From: Chitinophagaceae bacterium
GTDB taxonomy: Bacteria > Bacteroidota > Bacteroidia > Chitinophagales > Chitinophagaceae
Length of the DNA stretch: 64,000 nucleotides
Assembly: GCA_004173235.1 (NCBI GenBank)
Contig: SEAC01000017.1
Coordinates: forward strand, 1-64,000
Direction of reading: 5' to 3'
This document shows, piece by piece, positions 16,675 through 25,421 of the stretch (positions within the stretch are counted from its first letter, which is position 1; each line of letters starts with the position of its first letter). Both the position numbers and the translations under genes were made by a program. The notes beneath the pieces were generated by a model that saw nothing but the letters and a program-made list of their open reading frames with translations, did no database searches and was not told the origin of the DNA.

Positions 16675-16682
16675 GCAAGGTA
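16675..16682 (-). promoter_or_regulatory. -7 box of yqgE (near-leaderless)
   Basis: TACCTTGC on the minus strand ends 3 nt before the ATG at 16671. One mismatch to TAnnTTTG. Confidence 0.5.
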
Positions 16683-16725
16683 ACGTGGCCCGATGCATTA
16701 ACTTGGAGTTCATTTCCTGCATACG

Positions 16726-17838
16726 ATGGCATACCAGATCGAAGCGTTCATAGGCCGGGCAGCGAGCCTGCAGTTGCTTGCAGATCGTTTTGCTTCCGCA
16801 AGGCTGGTTTCGTTGGAACAGGGTTTTGCGCTATGCCCTTTATCCGATGCCTTGTTCGGCGAAATGAATAGCCCCGAACCTTCCTCATCGGTCGGCGCCT
16901 TCATTGGCCTGACTAAGAATGTAGAGCAATGTTTGTTAGCCTCGGTGGGCGGCGCTGCAATTGGCTACATCGAAGCCGACTATTTCGGCGGCAGCGGAGG
17001 CCAGATGGGAGTGTGCTGGAAGGAAGGATGCCGCGGGCGCATCGAAGGCCCCGGACACGCTTGCATCAACAGCGTATTGTTGTCGCTGGGCGCTACGCGC
17101 ACGAATGGCGCCGACGTATTTGAAAGCGTAGGGCTCGACCGCCACCGCTCCACAAAAGACTGGCTGGAAGAACTGCGCACTGTTGCACCCACTTTCCCGA
17201 ACGCACAACCGCAGCGGCGGAACACTGCCTTTATTCCACTGCTTCCGGTGGCCGGCATCGTGCTCTATGTGGTGCTTTACGTTTGGGCAACGCTGCGTTA
17301 CCCCGGTGGCCACGCTGCCGATCGCACTGCAAAAGGATTCAGCTGGCGGTATAACTACTGGTGCAACCTCCTGAATGAGCAGGCGCTAAACGGCGAGCCG
17401 AACACGGCGAGGCCCTTTGCGTTCGGAGCCATGTTTGTATTGGCACTCTCGATGGCGGCCTTTTGGTTCATCTTCCCGCGCCATGCCGGTTTGAGCACGC
17501 CCTTTAAATGGGCCACGCAGTGGGGCGGGTTGCTGGCGATGTTGCTTGGCTTGTTCATTTTCACGGGCTACCACGACCTGTTGCTCAACCTGGCGGGGCT
17601 TTGCGGACTGATTGCGCTTATTGGTACGATGGCGGGGCTAAGGAAGCTCCGTTGGAGACGATTGTATTTCTACGGTTGGGTGACGATCATCCTGATCGTA
17701 GTCAACAACGTTTATTATTACTACCCGCCGTTAACACCGGGCCTCGCCGTTGTGCAGAAGCTCACGTTTGCGTGGTTTCTTTGCTGGATTGCCGGTATCA
17801 GCATCTCCCTGCGCAATCCACGGAACTCCGTATCTTGA
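16726..17838 (+). CDS. Fusion of an uncharacterised soluble domain and a six-helix membrane domain
   Basis: A 370-residue protein in two parts. Residues 1-150 resemble a stand-alone soluble family of unknown role that carries IGYIEADYFGGSGGQMGVCWKEG and ends in GLDRHRSTKDWLEEL. Residues 165-370 contain about six transmembrane helices with FSWRYNYWCNLLNEQALNGEPNTARP between the first two, a pattern like DUF998-type membrane proteins (tentative). The frame is continuous through the joint (PNAQPQRRN), so the fusion is real in this sequence. It is divergent from yqgE. No function can be assigned. Confidence 0.75.
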   Translation: MAYQIEAFIGRAASLQLLADRFASARLVSLEQGFALCPLSDALFGEMNSPEPSSSVGAFIGLTKNVEQCLLASVGGAAIGYIEADYFGGSGGQMGVCWKEGCRGRIEGPGHACINSVLLSLGATRTNGADVFESVGLDRHRSTKDWLEELRTVAPTFPNAQPQRRNTAFIPLLPVAGIVLYVVLYVWATLRYPGGHAADRTAKGFSWRYNYWCNLLNEQALNGEPNTARPFAFGAMFVLALSMAAFWFIFPRHAGLSTPFKWATQWGGLLAMLLGLFIFTGYHDLLLNLAGLCGLIALIGTMAGLRKLRWRRLYFYGWVTIILIVVNNVYYYYPPLTPGLAVVQKLTFAWFLCWIAGISISLRNPRNSVS

Positions 17839-17886
17839 CCTCCCCCCGCCAGGCCCATTGCTGCAGCAGCAGCGAAAAAATTTGTA

Positions 17887-19041
17887 ATGAGCTCAATCGA
17901 ACCGGCATCAGTCCAAAGCCCGGCGGCTTTTTCTTTGTCCCAAACAGGCGCCACTTCAGCAGCAGCTGCAAAGGCACACTTCCCCATCCTCGATGGACTG
18001 CGCGGCGTTGCGGCGTTCATGGTGATCATCTTCCATCTTTTGGAGGCGGTGTACCCCGACTATGCACTTCACCCGGTGCACCATGGTTACCTCGCTGTCG
18101 ATTTCTTCTTTCTTTTGTCGGGCTTCGTGGTGGGCTATGCCTACGATGACCGCTGGGGCGCGATGTCGGTGAAGGATTTTTTTCGCATCCGCCTGATCCG
18201 GTTGCAGCCACTGGTTGTGTTAGGCGTGTTACTGGGGCTCGTGGTCTTTCTTATCGACCCTTACAACACCGCTCCTAAAAGCGGGGGGCTTATTGCACTT
18301 ACCACTCTTCTTTCGCTGCTGCTGCTTCCGGGCCCCGACATTCGTGGCTGGGGCGAAACGCACCCGCTCAATGGCCCTTGCTGGTCGCTGCTGCAGGAGT
18401 ACATCGCCAACATTGCTTACGCACTCCTGTTGCGGAAGCTGGCGAACAAAACATTGTGGTTCGTGGTGATCGTTTGCGCAGTGGCACTTTGCGTTACCGC
18501 ATCGCGTCTTCCCAATATCGGCACCGGCTGGAGCTATGGCACCTTTTGGATTGCGACGGTGCGGATGGCATTTCCGTTTGTGGCAGGACTCCTCCTCTTT
18601 CGCTCCCGGCGCACGATTCGCATCAGGTGGGCTTTCCCGCTGTGTGCGCTGGCGCTCGTAGTTGTATTTCTACTGCCCGCCGCGCCGCGTGGCAACGGCC
18701 TGCTCGACGCGGCGCTGGTGCTGTTCATCTTTCCTGCAATAGTGGCAGCGGGCGCAGGCGGTGCAGTGGGGGCGAGGATGGGTCGTATTTGTTCGTTGCT
18801 CGGCCGCATGTCGTACCCGGTGTACATTCTGCACTATCCCTTCATCTACACCTACACGGCGTGGGTATACACCAGCAAGCCGGCACCCTCCACGGTGGCA
18901 CTGGTGGCATCGGGTTTGTTCGTGCTGTTTGTGCTGCTGGCCTGGGTTGCGCTGCGTTATTTTGATGAGCCGTTGCGCGCCTGGCTGGGCGCGCGTTTCC
19001 GGCGGCAAGCGCTCGCCAGCAATAAACTAATAAACCAGTAA
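17887..19041 (+). CDS. Membrane-bound acyltransferase (acyltransferase 3 / OafA family)
   Basis: An integral membrane enzyme expected to transfer O-acyl groups to a surface polysaccharide or another envelope molecule. The 384-residue protein has about ten hydrophobic segments and the family motifs FPILDGLRGVAAFMVIIFHL (with the conserved Arg and the catalytic-type His), LAVDFFFLLSGFVVGYAYDD and SYPVYILHYPFIY. A polar Ser/Ala-rich N-terminus (about 30 residues) precedes the first helix. It stands alone; no polysaccharide gene is adjacent, so the substrate is unknown. Confidence 0.88.
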   Translation: MSSIEPASVQSPAAFSLSQTGATSAAAAKAHFPILDGLRGVAAFMVIIFHLLEAVYPDYALHPVHHGYLAVDFFFLLSGFVVGYAYDDRWGAMSVKDFFRIRLIRLQPLVVLGVLLGLVVFLIDPYNTAPKSGGLIALTTLLSLLLLPGPDIRGWGETHPLNGPCWSLLQEYIANIAYALLLRKLANKTLWFVVIVCAVALCVTASRLPNIGTGWSYGTFWIATVRMAFPFVAGLLLFRSRRTIRIRWAFPLCALALVVVFLLPAAPRGNGLLDAALVLFIFPAIVAAGAGGAVGARMGRICSLLGRMSYPVYILHYPFIYTYTAWVYTSKPAPSTVALVASGLFVLFVLLAWVALRYFDEPLRAWLGARFRRQALASNKLINQ

Positions 19042-19056
19042 ACCATTCACTTACCA

Positions 19057-19596
19057 CTACTGAATGGTCATGTCGAAGCGGCCTTCGCGCACATCGAGCA
19101 CGGATGCACTCCCGATCTGGTCGGTGCCGCGAAACGAAAACGTTCCGGAGATCACGTGGGCCACTTTGTCGAGCTTGGTGATTACCACTGTTCCGGGTGT
19201 TTGGGCGGTGGTCATCCACTGGTGCGTGGGTGTGAAGGTGCGTTCAACGAAAGAGGCATACGAGGCGGTATGGTTAGGGCGAAGCTCTGTGTTCTGGTTC
19301 AGCTGGTAAGTGCCTGGCGCCGTCACATTGTGGAGATAGATCTCGAACTCCGTTTCGGTGGGGCTCTTGCTGAAATTGCGGGCATGTAGCACGTAACTGT
19401 CGGCACCTGCAAAGGATGCTTCCAGGATGGGCGCGGTGGCCATTATGCCTGCCTTTTGGGGTGCCCAGAGGTCTCCGTTTACGCGTGCGCCGAACGTATT
19501 GGCGCCGCTTTCGGTGGCCTCGGGCAGGTCGGTGACCTTTTTGCTGCAGCCCGACAATGCGAGCAGGGCAGCACCAAGGACGATTAGGTTTTTCAT
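19057..19596 (-). CDS. Hypothetical lipoprotein
   Basis: A 179-residue lipoprotein with signal peptide MKNLIVLGAALLALSGC and a mature part with the pattern NTFGARVNGDLWAPQKAG seen in Bacteroidota lipoproteins of the DUF6252/DUF5025 type (tentative), predicted as a beta sandwich. ATG 19596 is preferred to an upstream ATG at 19641 because the signal peptide starts there. It converges on the acyltransferase gene, with 15 bp between the ends. No enzymatic motif. Confidence 0.75.
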   Translation of the reverse strand: MKNLIVLGAALLALSGCSKKVTDLPEATESGANTFGARVNGDLWAPQKAGIMATAPILEASFAGADSYVLHARNFSKSPTETEFEIYLHNVTAPGTYQLNQNTELRPNHTASYASFVERTFTPTHQWMTTAQTPGTVVITKLDKVAHVISGTFSFRGTDQIGSASVLDVREGRFDMTIQ

Positions 19597-19679
19597 CGGC
19601 GGATTTTTAATTTGCCGCGTAACGGCTAAAATCGTGCTCAACTGCTATTTCCCCACGGCCTTTCACAAAATCTTAATCC

Positions 19680-20786
19680 ATGCCTGCAATCCGTTCCATT
19701 GCGCTGCACCGTATGCTCGTGCCGCTCATCGAGCCATTTGTGATTTCGCTCGGCCCGATCGAAGCGGTGCAAAACCTTGCAGTATGCATTCACACCGATG
19801 ATGGGCTTGAAGGATGGGGGGAATGCAGCCCGTATATGACCATTAACGGGGAGAGCCTCGACACGTGTTTCGTTGTGGGACAATATTTCGCGCAGGTGCT
19901 CAGGGGGCGTGATGCTTCCGACATAGCAGGCGCGGTCGCCGCAATGGACGCGGTCATCTATGGCAACACCAGCATCAAGAGCGCTTTCGACATGGCGCTC
20001 CACGATATCGAAGCACAGCGTTTAAAGGTGCCGCTGTACGTTCTGCTCGGCGGCGCCAACAACAAGCGCCTGGAAACCGATATGACCGTATCGATCGGAA
20101 CGCCGGAAAAGATGGCAGCCGATGCCCTTCGGTTCGTGCAGCAGGGCTTCCCGGCCATCAAGGTGAAGTTGGGACAAACGCTCGAGCTGGATGTTGCGCG
20201 CATTCGCGCCATCCGGGGAGCGATCGGCAACGAACATCCCCTCCGCACAGATGCCAACCAGGGATGGGGAAACGCCGACTATGCATTGCAGGTGCTGCAG
20301 GCGCTGGCGCCCTTCGGAATAGAGCATTGTGAAGAGCCCATCCCGCGCTGGCAGTTCCTCGATCTCGCACGTCTCTCTGCTGCGAGCCCGATACCCATCA
20401 TGGCCGACGAAAGCTGCGGCGACGAGCACGATGCGGCGCGCCTCATCCGGCTCAATGCCTGTGGCGAATTCAACATTAAGTTGGGCAAAACGGGCGGAGT
20501 GCACAAAGCACTCAAAGTGGTGCGGCTGGCCGAAGCGGGAGGCATCACGTTGCAGGTGGGCGGCTTCATGGAGAGCCGGCTTGGCATGACGGCTGCGGCC
20601 CATCTTGCCCTCGCCAGCGATGCCATTCACTATTGCGATTTCGATACGCCCCTGATGTTCACCGAAGACCCGATCGAGGGTGGCATTCGCTATGCGGCAA
20701 ACGGTGTCATTGAAGTAAGCGATGCGCCCGGCCTCGCTGCGCGGCCAAAGGCAGCGTGGCTGACGGGAAGCTGGACGGCGACGTGA
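19680..20786 (+). CDS. Enolase-superfamily enzyme, dipeptide epimerase / muconate cycloisomerase-like
   Basis: The 368-residue protein has the muconate-lactonising subgroup architecture: an N-terminal capping domain and a barrel with KVK (K161, K163), metal ligands D191, E219 and D243, and K267/K270 in KLGKTGG. Two lysines on opposite faces fit racemisation or epimerisation, most often of dipeptides such as L-Ala-D/L-Glu in Bacteroidota. The substrate cannot be fixed from sequence. No peptide-transport gene is adjacent. Confidence 0.82.
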   Translation: MPAIRSIALHRMLVPLIEPFVISLGPIEAVQNLAVCIHTDDGLEGWGECSPYMTINGESLDTCFVVGQYFAQVLRGRDASDIAGAVAAMDAVIYGNTSIKSAFDMALHDIEAQRLKVPLYVLLGGANNKRLETDMTVSIGTPEKMAADALRFVQQGFPAIKVKLGQTLELDVARIRAIRGAIGNEHPLRTDANQGWGNADYALQVLQALAPFGIEHCEEPIPRWQFLDLARLSAASPIPIMADESCGDEHDAARLIRLNACGEFNIKLGKTGGVHKALKVVRLAEAGGITLQVGGFMESRLGMTAAAHLALASDAIHYCDFDTPLMFTEDPIEGGIRYAANGVIEVSDAPGLAARPKAAWLTGSWTAT

Positions 20787-20811
20787 TGCGGTACGTCGGG
20801 GCGGGGTTGCG

Positions 20812-20880
20812 GTGCCCACGGCCTTCGGCCAGGTGGGAGATTGCTTCGGCAGCTCCACTTCGTTCGCTGCCTCGCAATGA
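20812..20880. repeat. S-type dispersed repeat (GTCATTGCGA family)
   Basis: Read on the minus strand, it gives GTCATTGCGAGGCAGCGAAC, then GCCGAAGCAATCTCCCA. The opening GTCATTGCGAGG..GCGAA..GAAGCAATCTC is a repeat known in many bacterial genomes (from memory). The hairpin GGCC-gaa-GGCC closes it. Confidence 0.7.
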
Positions 20881-21000
20881 CGCCGGGTGGTGTGGGTGCC
20901 TGCGCAATGACGTCGGGTGGTGTGGGTGCCTGCGCAATGACGTCGGGTGGTGTGGGTGCCTGCGCAATGGCGCCGGGTGGTGTGGGTGCCTGCGCAATGA
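20881..21000. repeat. Tandem repeat, 30 bp x 4
   Basis: Four direct copies of CGYCGGGTGGTGTGGGTGCC followed by TGCGCAATGR, head to tail with no spacers and only three varying positions. It continues directly from the S-type repeat and ends at the 3' end of the glycosylase gene. Confidence 0.95.
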
Positions 21001-21006
21001 CGCCGC

Positions 21007-21606
21007 TCACTCCCCATCCTTCCAGTCCCAAAGATGCCGGCAGGCATATGTGCGGTAAGGCGCCCATTTGGAAGCGATCTGATGCATCTTTTGCTTAAAC
21101 TCCTTCTTGTTGCTGTCGTCGAGTTTATAAAGCTTCTTCATGGCCATCTGGATGCCGTAGTCGTCGACGGCGAAAACGTCTTCGCGGCCGAGGGTGAACA
21201 TCAACAGCATTTCTACGGTCCAGCGGCCAACGCCCTTGATCTGCGTAAGCAATTCGATCACGGCTTCGTCATCCATCTTGCGCAGTTTCTTTTCGTCGAT
21301 CTTGTTGTCGATGAAGAACTGTGCGACGTTGAGCACGTATTGCGCCTTCGCGTTGCTGAGCCCGATGCCGCGCAGTTGTTCAACCGACAGCTCGGTTATC
21401 TGCGCAGGCTTTGGCTCTTTGCCTTCAAACAACCCGAGAAAGCGGAGGTAGAGTACTTTGGCCACTTTGGTGGAAAGCTGCTGGCTCATGATGGAAGCAC
21501 AAAGGCGCAGGCATACATTCTTGCGGGGCTGCAGCTCGAGTGCGTCCAGGCTGCGGAGCACCTGCGCCATCCTGCGGTCCTTCGAAAGATGCTCGGTATA
21601 GTCCAT
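21007..21606 (-). CDS. DNA-3-methyladenine glycosylase II (AlkA-like)
   Basis: A base-excision repair glycosylase of the HhH-GPD superfamily that removes alkylated purines. The 199-residue protein has the helix-hairpin-helix IKGVGRWTVEMLLMF and the catalytic aspartate in VDDYGIQMAM, preceded by CLRLCASIMSQQLSTKVA and GIGLSNAKAQYVLNVA. No Fe-S cysteine cluster, so it is not a Nth/MutY enzyme. ATG 21606 is preferred over ATG 21699, as a -7 box ends 3 nt before it and it matches the usual length. It is divergent from mnmD with 25 bp between starts. Confidence 0.88.
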   Translation of the reverse strand: MDYTEHLSKDRRMAQVLRSLDALELQPRKNVCLRLCASIMSQQLSTKVAKVLYLRFLGLFEGKEPKPAQITELSVEQLRGIGLSNAKAQYVLNVAQFFIDNKIDEKKLRKMDDEAVIELLTQIKGVGRWTVEMLLMFTLGREDVFAVDDYGIQMAMKKLYKLDDSNKKEFKQKMHQIASKWAPYRTYACRHLWDWKDGE

Positions 21607-21609
21607 ATC

Positions 21610-21617
21610 CGAAAGTA
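21610..21617 (-). promoter_or_regulatory. -7 box of AlkA-like gene (near-leaderless)
   Basis: TACTTTCG on the minus strand ends 3 nt before the ATG at 21606. One mismatch to TAnnTTTG. It lies in a 25-bp divergent spacer. Confidence 0.5.
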
Positions 21618-21631
21618 GCGAACTTCGCTGC

Positions 21632-22300
21632 ATGGAGCGCAAGATCATCGTTACCAAAGACGGCTCGCACACGTTTGAATATCCCGATGTGCGCGGCACC
21701 TACCATTCGCGCCATGGCGCGCTGGGCGAGTCGCGGCATGTGTTTCTCGAAGCGGGTTTCCAGGATGCGCTCCGCCGCTTTCCGGGGCAACCGCTTTCTG
21801 TTTTCGAAATGGGTTTTGGCAGCGGCCTGAACGCACTGCTCACCGCGCTTGAAGCGGAGCGCATCGCCCTCACCGTGCAGTACGTTGCCATAGAGGCGCA
21901 GCCCATACCGGCAAAAGAAGCAGAAGCCCTGAACTATGGCGCGTTGCTCGGTGCGCGGCAAGTGTTTCAGCAACTGCATGCAGCGCCCTGGAGCATGGAG
22001 ACGAAGATATCCGAACACTTCACCATCCGCAAGGAAGAAGGTGCTTTGCAGGACCTACAACTAACGGGGCTTTATCATCTTGTTTATTACGATGCTTTTG
22101 CGCCATCGTCGCAGCCCGAGCTGTGGAAGGCCGAGCGCTTCCGGCAACTTTACGAAGTGCTTCATCCGGGCGGAACGCTGGTTACCTATTGCTCCAAGAG
22201 TGTGGTGCGGCGGGCCATGATGGATGCGGGCTTCCATGTGACCAAGCCGCAAGGCCCCTGGGGGAAGCGGGAGATGGTGCGCGCGGTGCGGGAGGCGTGA
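21632..22300 (+). CDS. mnmD: tRNA (5-methylaminomethyl-2-thiouridine)-methyltransferase, MnmD type
   Basis: Methylates the wobble uridine side chain (nm5s2U34 to mnm5s2U34) in tRNA. The 222-residue protein matches the methyltransferase half of MnmC: RHGALGESRHVFLEAGF, the SAM motif VFEMGFGSGLNALLT, and YHLVYYDAFAPSSQPELW. The FAD oxidase half of E. coli MnmC is absent, which is common outside Proteobacteria. Its 3' end faces cysS across repeat H4. Confidence 0.88.
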   Translation: MERKIIVTKDGSHTFEYPDVRGTYHSRHGALGESRHVFLEAGFQDALRRFPGQPLSVFEMGFGSGLNALLTALEAERIALTVQYVAIEAQPIPAKEAEALNYGALLGARQVFQQLHAAPWSMETKISEHFTIRKEEGALQDLQLTGLYHLVYYDAFAPSSQPELWKAERFRQLYEVLHPGGTLVTYCSKSVVRRAMMDAGFHVTKPQGPWGKREMVRAVREA

Positions 22301-22314
22301 AACGTCAAGCGAAT

Positions 22315-22470
22315 CGTGAGCCGTGAGCCGTGAGCGAAGAAATACAGTAATGAAAACGTCCCGCATGATGTGCGGAACGTTGATTTTATTAGACTCGATT
22401 TTAGAGGTGCATAGCCTTTACTTCGAAGCTTTCGAATAAGGGCTCACGGCTCACGGTTCACGGCTCACGC
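22315..22470. repeat. Heptad palindrome element H4 (between convergent mnmD and cysS)
   Basis: Left arm: three units CGTGAGC (22315-22335). Right arm: GGCTCAC, GGCTCAC, GGTTCAC, GGCTCAC (22441-22468). About 21 bp pair with one mismatch. The 105-bp centre holds small hairpins. It may act as a two-way terminator. Confidence 0.88.
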
Positions 22471-22477
22471 TTTAATC

Positions 22478-23971
22478 TCAGGCCAGCGACCAGCTCATTT
22501 CCCCGTCCTTTTCATCCTTCACCGAAATGCCGATGGCGGCAAGCTGGTTGCGGATCTGGTCGGAGGTCTTCCAGTCTTTGCTGGCGCGGGCTTCCTTGCG
22601 CAGGCCGATGAGAATATCGATCACGCCTTTGAGTTTTTCCGAAGTTCCTTCCTCTTCGTTGCGCAGGCCGAGGATGTCTTCCACGAACAGCTTCAGCTTC
22701 GTCTGCATCCACTGGAGCGTTTCGTGCGATAGCGCTTCGATGGCAATGGTCTTATCCTTCAGCGAATTCAGCACCGGCACGATCTCGAAGAGATTGGCGA
22801 GCACGCGTGCCGTGTTGATGTCGTCGTTCATGAAGTCGTCGAGCTCCACGAGCAGTGTGCGCACTTTCTTGTCGAGCTCGGCATCCGTTCCTTCGCCCGT
22901 GGCCGGCATCGGTTGCTGCTGAAACCAGGTGTAGGGTTCCATCAGGCGCTTCAAACCTTTCTCCGCGGCTTGCAGGGCATCGTTGGAGAAGTCGAGCGTT
23001 GAGCGGTAGTGCGTTTGCAGAATGAAGAACCGCACCGTCATGGGCGCATAGGCCTTTTGCAGCTCCGGGTGGTTGCCGCTGAACAACTCCGTAAGCTTGA
23101 TCACGTTGTTGTAGCTCTTGCCCATCTTGCGCCCGTTGATGGTGATCATGTTGTTGTGCATCCAGTAGCGCACGGGCGGCACGCCGTTGCAGATATGGCT
23201 TTGCGCGATCTCGCTTTCATGGTGCGGAAACTGGAGGTCCATGCCACCGCCGTGAATGTCGAACTGGGTGCCGAGGTATTTGGTGGCCATCGCGGAGCAC
23301 TCGATATGCCAGCCGGGGAAGCCTTCGCCCCAGGGGCTTTGCCAGCGCATGATGTGCTCGGGCGGAGCGGCCTTCCACAGTGCGAAGTCTTCTTTGTTGC
23401 GCTTCTCTTCCTGTCCTTCGAGGTCGCGCGTGGTGTTGAGCAGCTCGTCGAGCACGCGGCCGGAGAGCTTGCCGTAATCGTGACCGGCCGCATACTGCTT
23501 CACATCAAAATAAACCGAGCCGTTCTTCTCATACGCATATCCTTTCGCGATGAGGTCCTTGATCATTTCGATCTGCTCTACGATGTGGCCCGTTGCAGTC
23601 GGCTCGATGGACGGAGGGATGTTGTTAAAGCGGTCCATCGCCCAATGAAAGAGGTTGGTGTATTTCTGCACCAGTTCCATGGGCTCCAGCTTTTCGAGCA
23701 CGGCCTTCTTCGAGATCTTGTCTTCCGCCTCGCGGCCTTCTTCTTCAAAGTGGCCGGCATCGGTGATGTTGCGCACGTAGCGCACCTTGTAGCCCAGTTG
23801 GGTGAGGTAGCGATACAGCACGTCGAAAGTGATGTAGGGCCGGGCATGCCCGAGGTGGCTTTCACCGCTAACCGTTGGTCCGCACACGTACATGCCTACG
23901 TGGCCGGGCGTGAGGGATGTGAATTCTTCTTTTTCGCGTGTATACGAATTATAAACCTTGAGGGTGCTCAT
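22478..23971 (-). CDS. cysS: Cysteinyl-tRNA synthetase
   Basis: Charges tRNA-Cys. The 497-residue class I synthetase has the zinc/HIGH region [19 protein letters not shown] (C30; HLGH 39-42), [11 protein letters not shown], the zinc ligands in [12 protein letters not shown], and the KMSKS-type loop [10 protein letters not shown]. The frame is open upstream to 24151, but that part is repeat T1 sequence plus a hydrophobic stretch. The family start [10 protein letters not shown] at 23971 is correct. A perfect -7 box at 24073-24080 gives a leader of about 95 nt. Confidence 0.95.
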   Translation of the reverse strand: MSTLKVYNSYTREKEEFTSLTPGHVGMYVCGPTVSGESHLGHARPYITFDVLYRYLTQLGYKVRYVRNITDAGHFEEEGREAEDKISKKAVLEKLEPMELVQKYTNLFHWAMDRFNNIPPSIEPTATGHIVEQIEMIKDLIAKGYAYEKNGSVYFDVKQYAAGHDYGKLSGRVLDELLNTTRDLEGQEEKRNKEDFALWKAAPPEHIMRWQSPWGEGFPGWHIECSAMATKYLGTQFDIHGGGMDLQFPHHESEIAQSHICNGVPPVRYWMHNNMITINGRKMGKSYNNVIKLTELFSGNHPELQKAYAPMTVRFFILQTHYRSTLDFSNDALQAAEKGLKRLMEPYTWFQQQPMPATGEGTDAELDKKVRTLLVELDDFMNDDINTARVLANLFEIVPVLNSLKDKTIAIEALSHETLQWMQTKLKLFVEDILGLRNEEEGTSEKLKGVIDILIGLRKEARASKDWKTSDQIRNQLAAIGISVKDEKDGEMSWSLA

Positions 23972-24072
23972 GTTGAATGGAGATATGATCGTAAGAAAAT
24001 AAAGTACCGGGTCGCTTGGAATCAGCAACAGCAACAACAGGAAAGTAAGCGGTACTTCGGGATCATGAGCGC

Positions 24073-24080
24073 CAAAGATA
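24073..24080 (-). promoter_or_regulatory. -7 box of cysS
   Basis: TATCTTTG on the minus strand, a perfect TAnnTTTG match, 101 nt before the cysS ATG. The long leader is unusual in this window and could hold regulation, but no T-box is recognised. Confidence 0.6.
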
Positions 24081-24082
24081 GG

Positions 24083-24137
24083 GGTTCTGAAGGTTCCTGA
24101 GGGTTCCTGAAGGTTCCGGATGGTTCCTGAGGGTTCT
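24083..24137. repeat. Decamer array T1
   Basis: Units of 10 bp: GGTTCCTGAG, GGTTCCTGAA, GGTTCCGGAT, GGTTCCTGAG (24092-24131) with partial units on both sides. Same unit family as T2 and T3. It sits directly upstream of the cysS promoter. Confidence 0.88.
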
Positions 24138-24184
24138 CGCCATGACGTCATTCACTACACTTCGTTGCGTTCGCAATGACGCGT
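24138..24184. repeat. S-type dispersed repeat fragment
   Basis: Minus-strand reading CGTCATTGCGAACGCAACGA matches the opening of the S repeat at 20812-20880. It joins T1 to the 3' end of the EEP gene. Confidence 0.5.
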
Positions 24185-24191
24185 CGGGCGG

Positions 24192-25316
24192 TCATCGCTT
24201 CCACTGCAGGTCCGTCACCAGCATGTAATGATCGCTGAGGTCGCGGGCGATGCGCTGGAAGTGCTGCACCTTGAAGTCTTCGGTTGTAAAGATGTAATCG
24301 ATGCGCAGCGTGGGTGCCAGGGCGTTGAAGGTGCGGCCCACGCCAAAACCTTTTTCAAGAAAAGCATCCTGCAAGCGACCGCGCACGGTGTGGTAGGCAT
24401 ATGAGTTGGGAACGTCGTTGAGGTCGCCGGTGAACACAATGGGGTAGAGGCATCGGTCGAGCTCGCCGCGCACGAGGCGTGCCTGCGTGCCGCGGATGGT
24501 GGTGGCCCTTCGCAGCTTGCTCCAGATGCTGCGCGAGTTGCTGATGAGGCTGTCTTCGTTGTTCTTGATCTTTTCGATCCGCTCGTAGTCCTGGGGGCGC
24601 AGCTTATACGATTGCAGGTGACTTGTATAAATACGGATGATGTTCTTGCCGAGCACCACGTTGCCCCACACCAGCTTTTCGGGCGTGCCGGGTTGGGGGA
24701 AGCTGATGTAGCCGGTATCGATCAGCGGGTAGCGCGAGAAGATGGCCTGCCCGTACCAGCTTTTGAATCCTTCGCCGCGCGGGAAGTAGTGGTAGCGGTA
24801 ACCAAGCTCGCGCTTGATATAGCTGATGTTGTCGTAAAACTCGTCGCCCTGCCCCTGGATGAATTCCTGGAAGCAAAGCACGTCGGCATTGGTGCGCCGC
24901 AGCTGTTCCAGCATCTTCAACCGCGTCTGGCTGCCCTCGTTATTATTCTTGCGTTGTTCGATGAAGCGCGCCACGTTCCATTGCACGATGCGCAGGTTGT
25001 AGGTGCCTTCGGCCGCGGCCTTCCCGCTGCTTTTACCGCCCGAGCTGAAAGCAAAGAACACCGCGATGCTTTGGTAGCCCACCAGCAATGCGGCGAGCGA
25101 CACCAGTGCATAGCGCGGCTTGATGATGAGGGAAAAGAAAAAGAAAAGAAGAAGTGTTGACAGCGTTGCAGCAAACCCGAGACCCAGCACGGCAAAGAAC
25201 CACCACCGCGCCGGGTTCAGGTAGGAGGCGAGGCAGGAAAGCAGGAAAAGCACTACCACGGCGATGTTGAGCCCTAAGTAGAACCGCCGTACCAATCGAC
25301 GCGCCTTGCCTGCCAT
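24192..25316 (-). CDS. Membrane-anchored endonuclease/exonuclease/phosphatase family protein
   Basis: A 374-residue protein with about three N-terminal transmembrane helices (residues 10-85) and a C-terminal EEP catalytic domain. Seen motifs: VQWNVARF, CFQEFIQG (metal-ligand Glu), FTGDLNDVPNSYAYH (catalytic Asp and Asn) and the final DHYMLVTDL. The family includes nucleases, lipid phosphatases and sphingomyelinases, and this N-TM form is common in Bacteroidota; the substrate is unknown. The domain probably faces the periplasm. Confidence 0.82.
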   Translation of the reverse strand: MAGKARRLVRRFYLGLNIAVVVLFLLSCLASYLNPARWWFFAVLGLGFAATLSTLLLFFFFSLIIKPRYALVSLAALLVGYQSIAVFFAFSSGGKSSGKAAAEGTYNLRIVQWNVARFIEQRKNNNEGSQTRLKMLEQLRRTNADVLCFQEFIQGQGDEFYDNISYIKRELGYRYHYFPRGEGFKSWYGQAIFSRYPLIDTGYISFPQPGTPEKLVWGNVVLGKNIIRIYTSHLQSYKLRPQDYERIEKIKNNEDSLISNSRSIWSKLRRATTIRGTQARLVRGELDRCLYPIVFTGDLNDVPNSYAYHTVRGRLQDAFLEKGFGVGRTFNALAPTLRIDYIFTTEDFKVQHFQRIARDLSDHYMLVTDLQWKR

Positions 25317-25421
25317 AAGTGCAAATTAAGTAATCTCCGATGTCGGATGCAGGATTGGAAAAGTCGCTCACGGCACGGCTACCGTTGCTTCAAAGCCTAC
25401 TTCGAATTTCGGGATCTGCGA

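Noticed and set aside
20881-21000. CRISPR array
   Set aside because: The 30-bp units are contiguous direct repeats without spacers, and no cas gene is present.
23972-24151. N-terminal extension of CysS by 60 codons
   Set aside because: The extension translates decamer repeat T1 and a promoter region. The -7 box lies inside it, and homologues start at [10 protein letters not shown].
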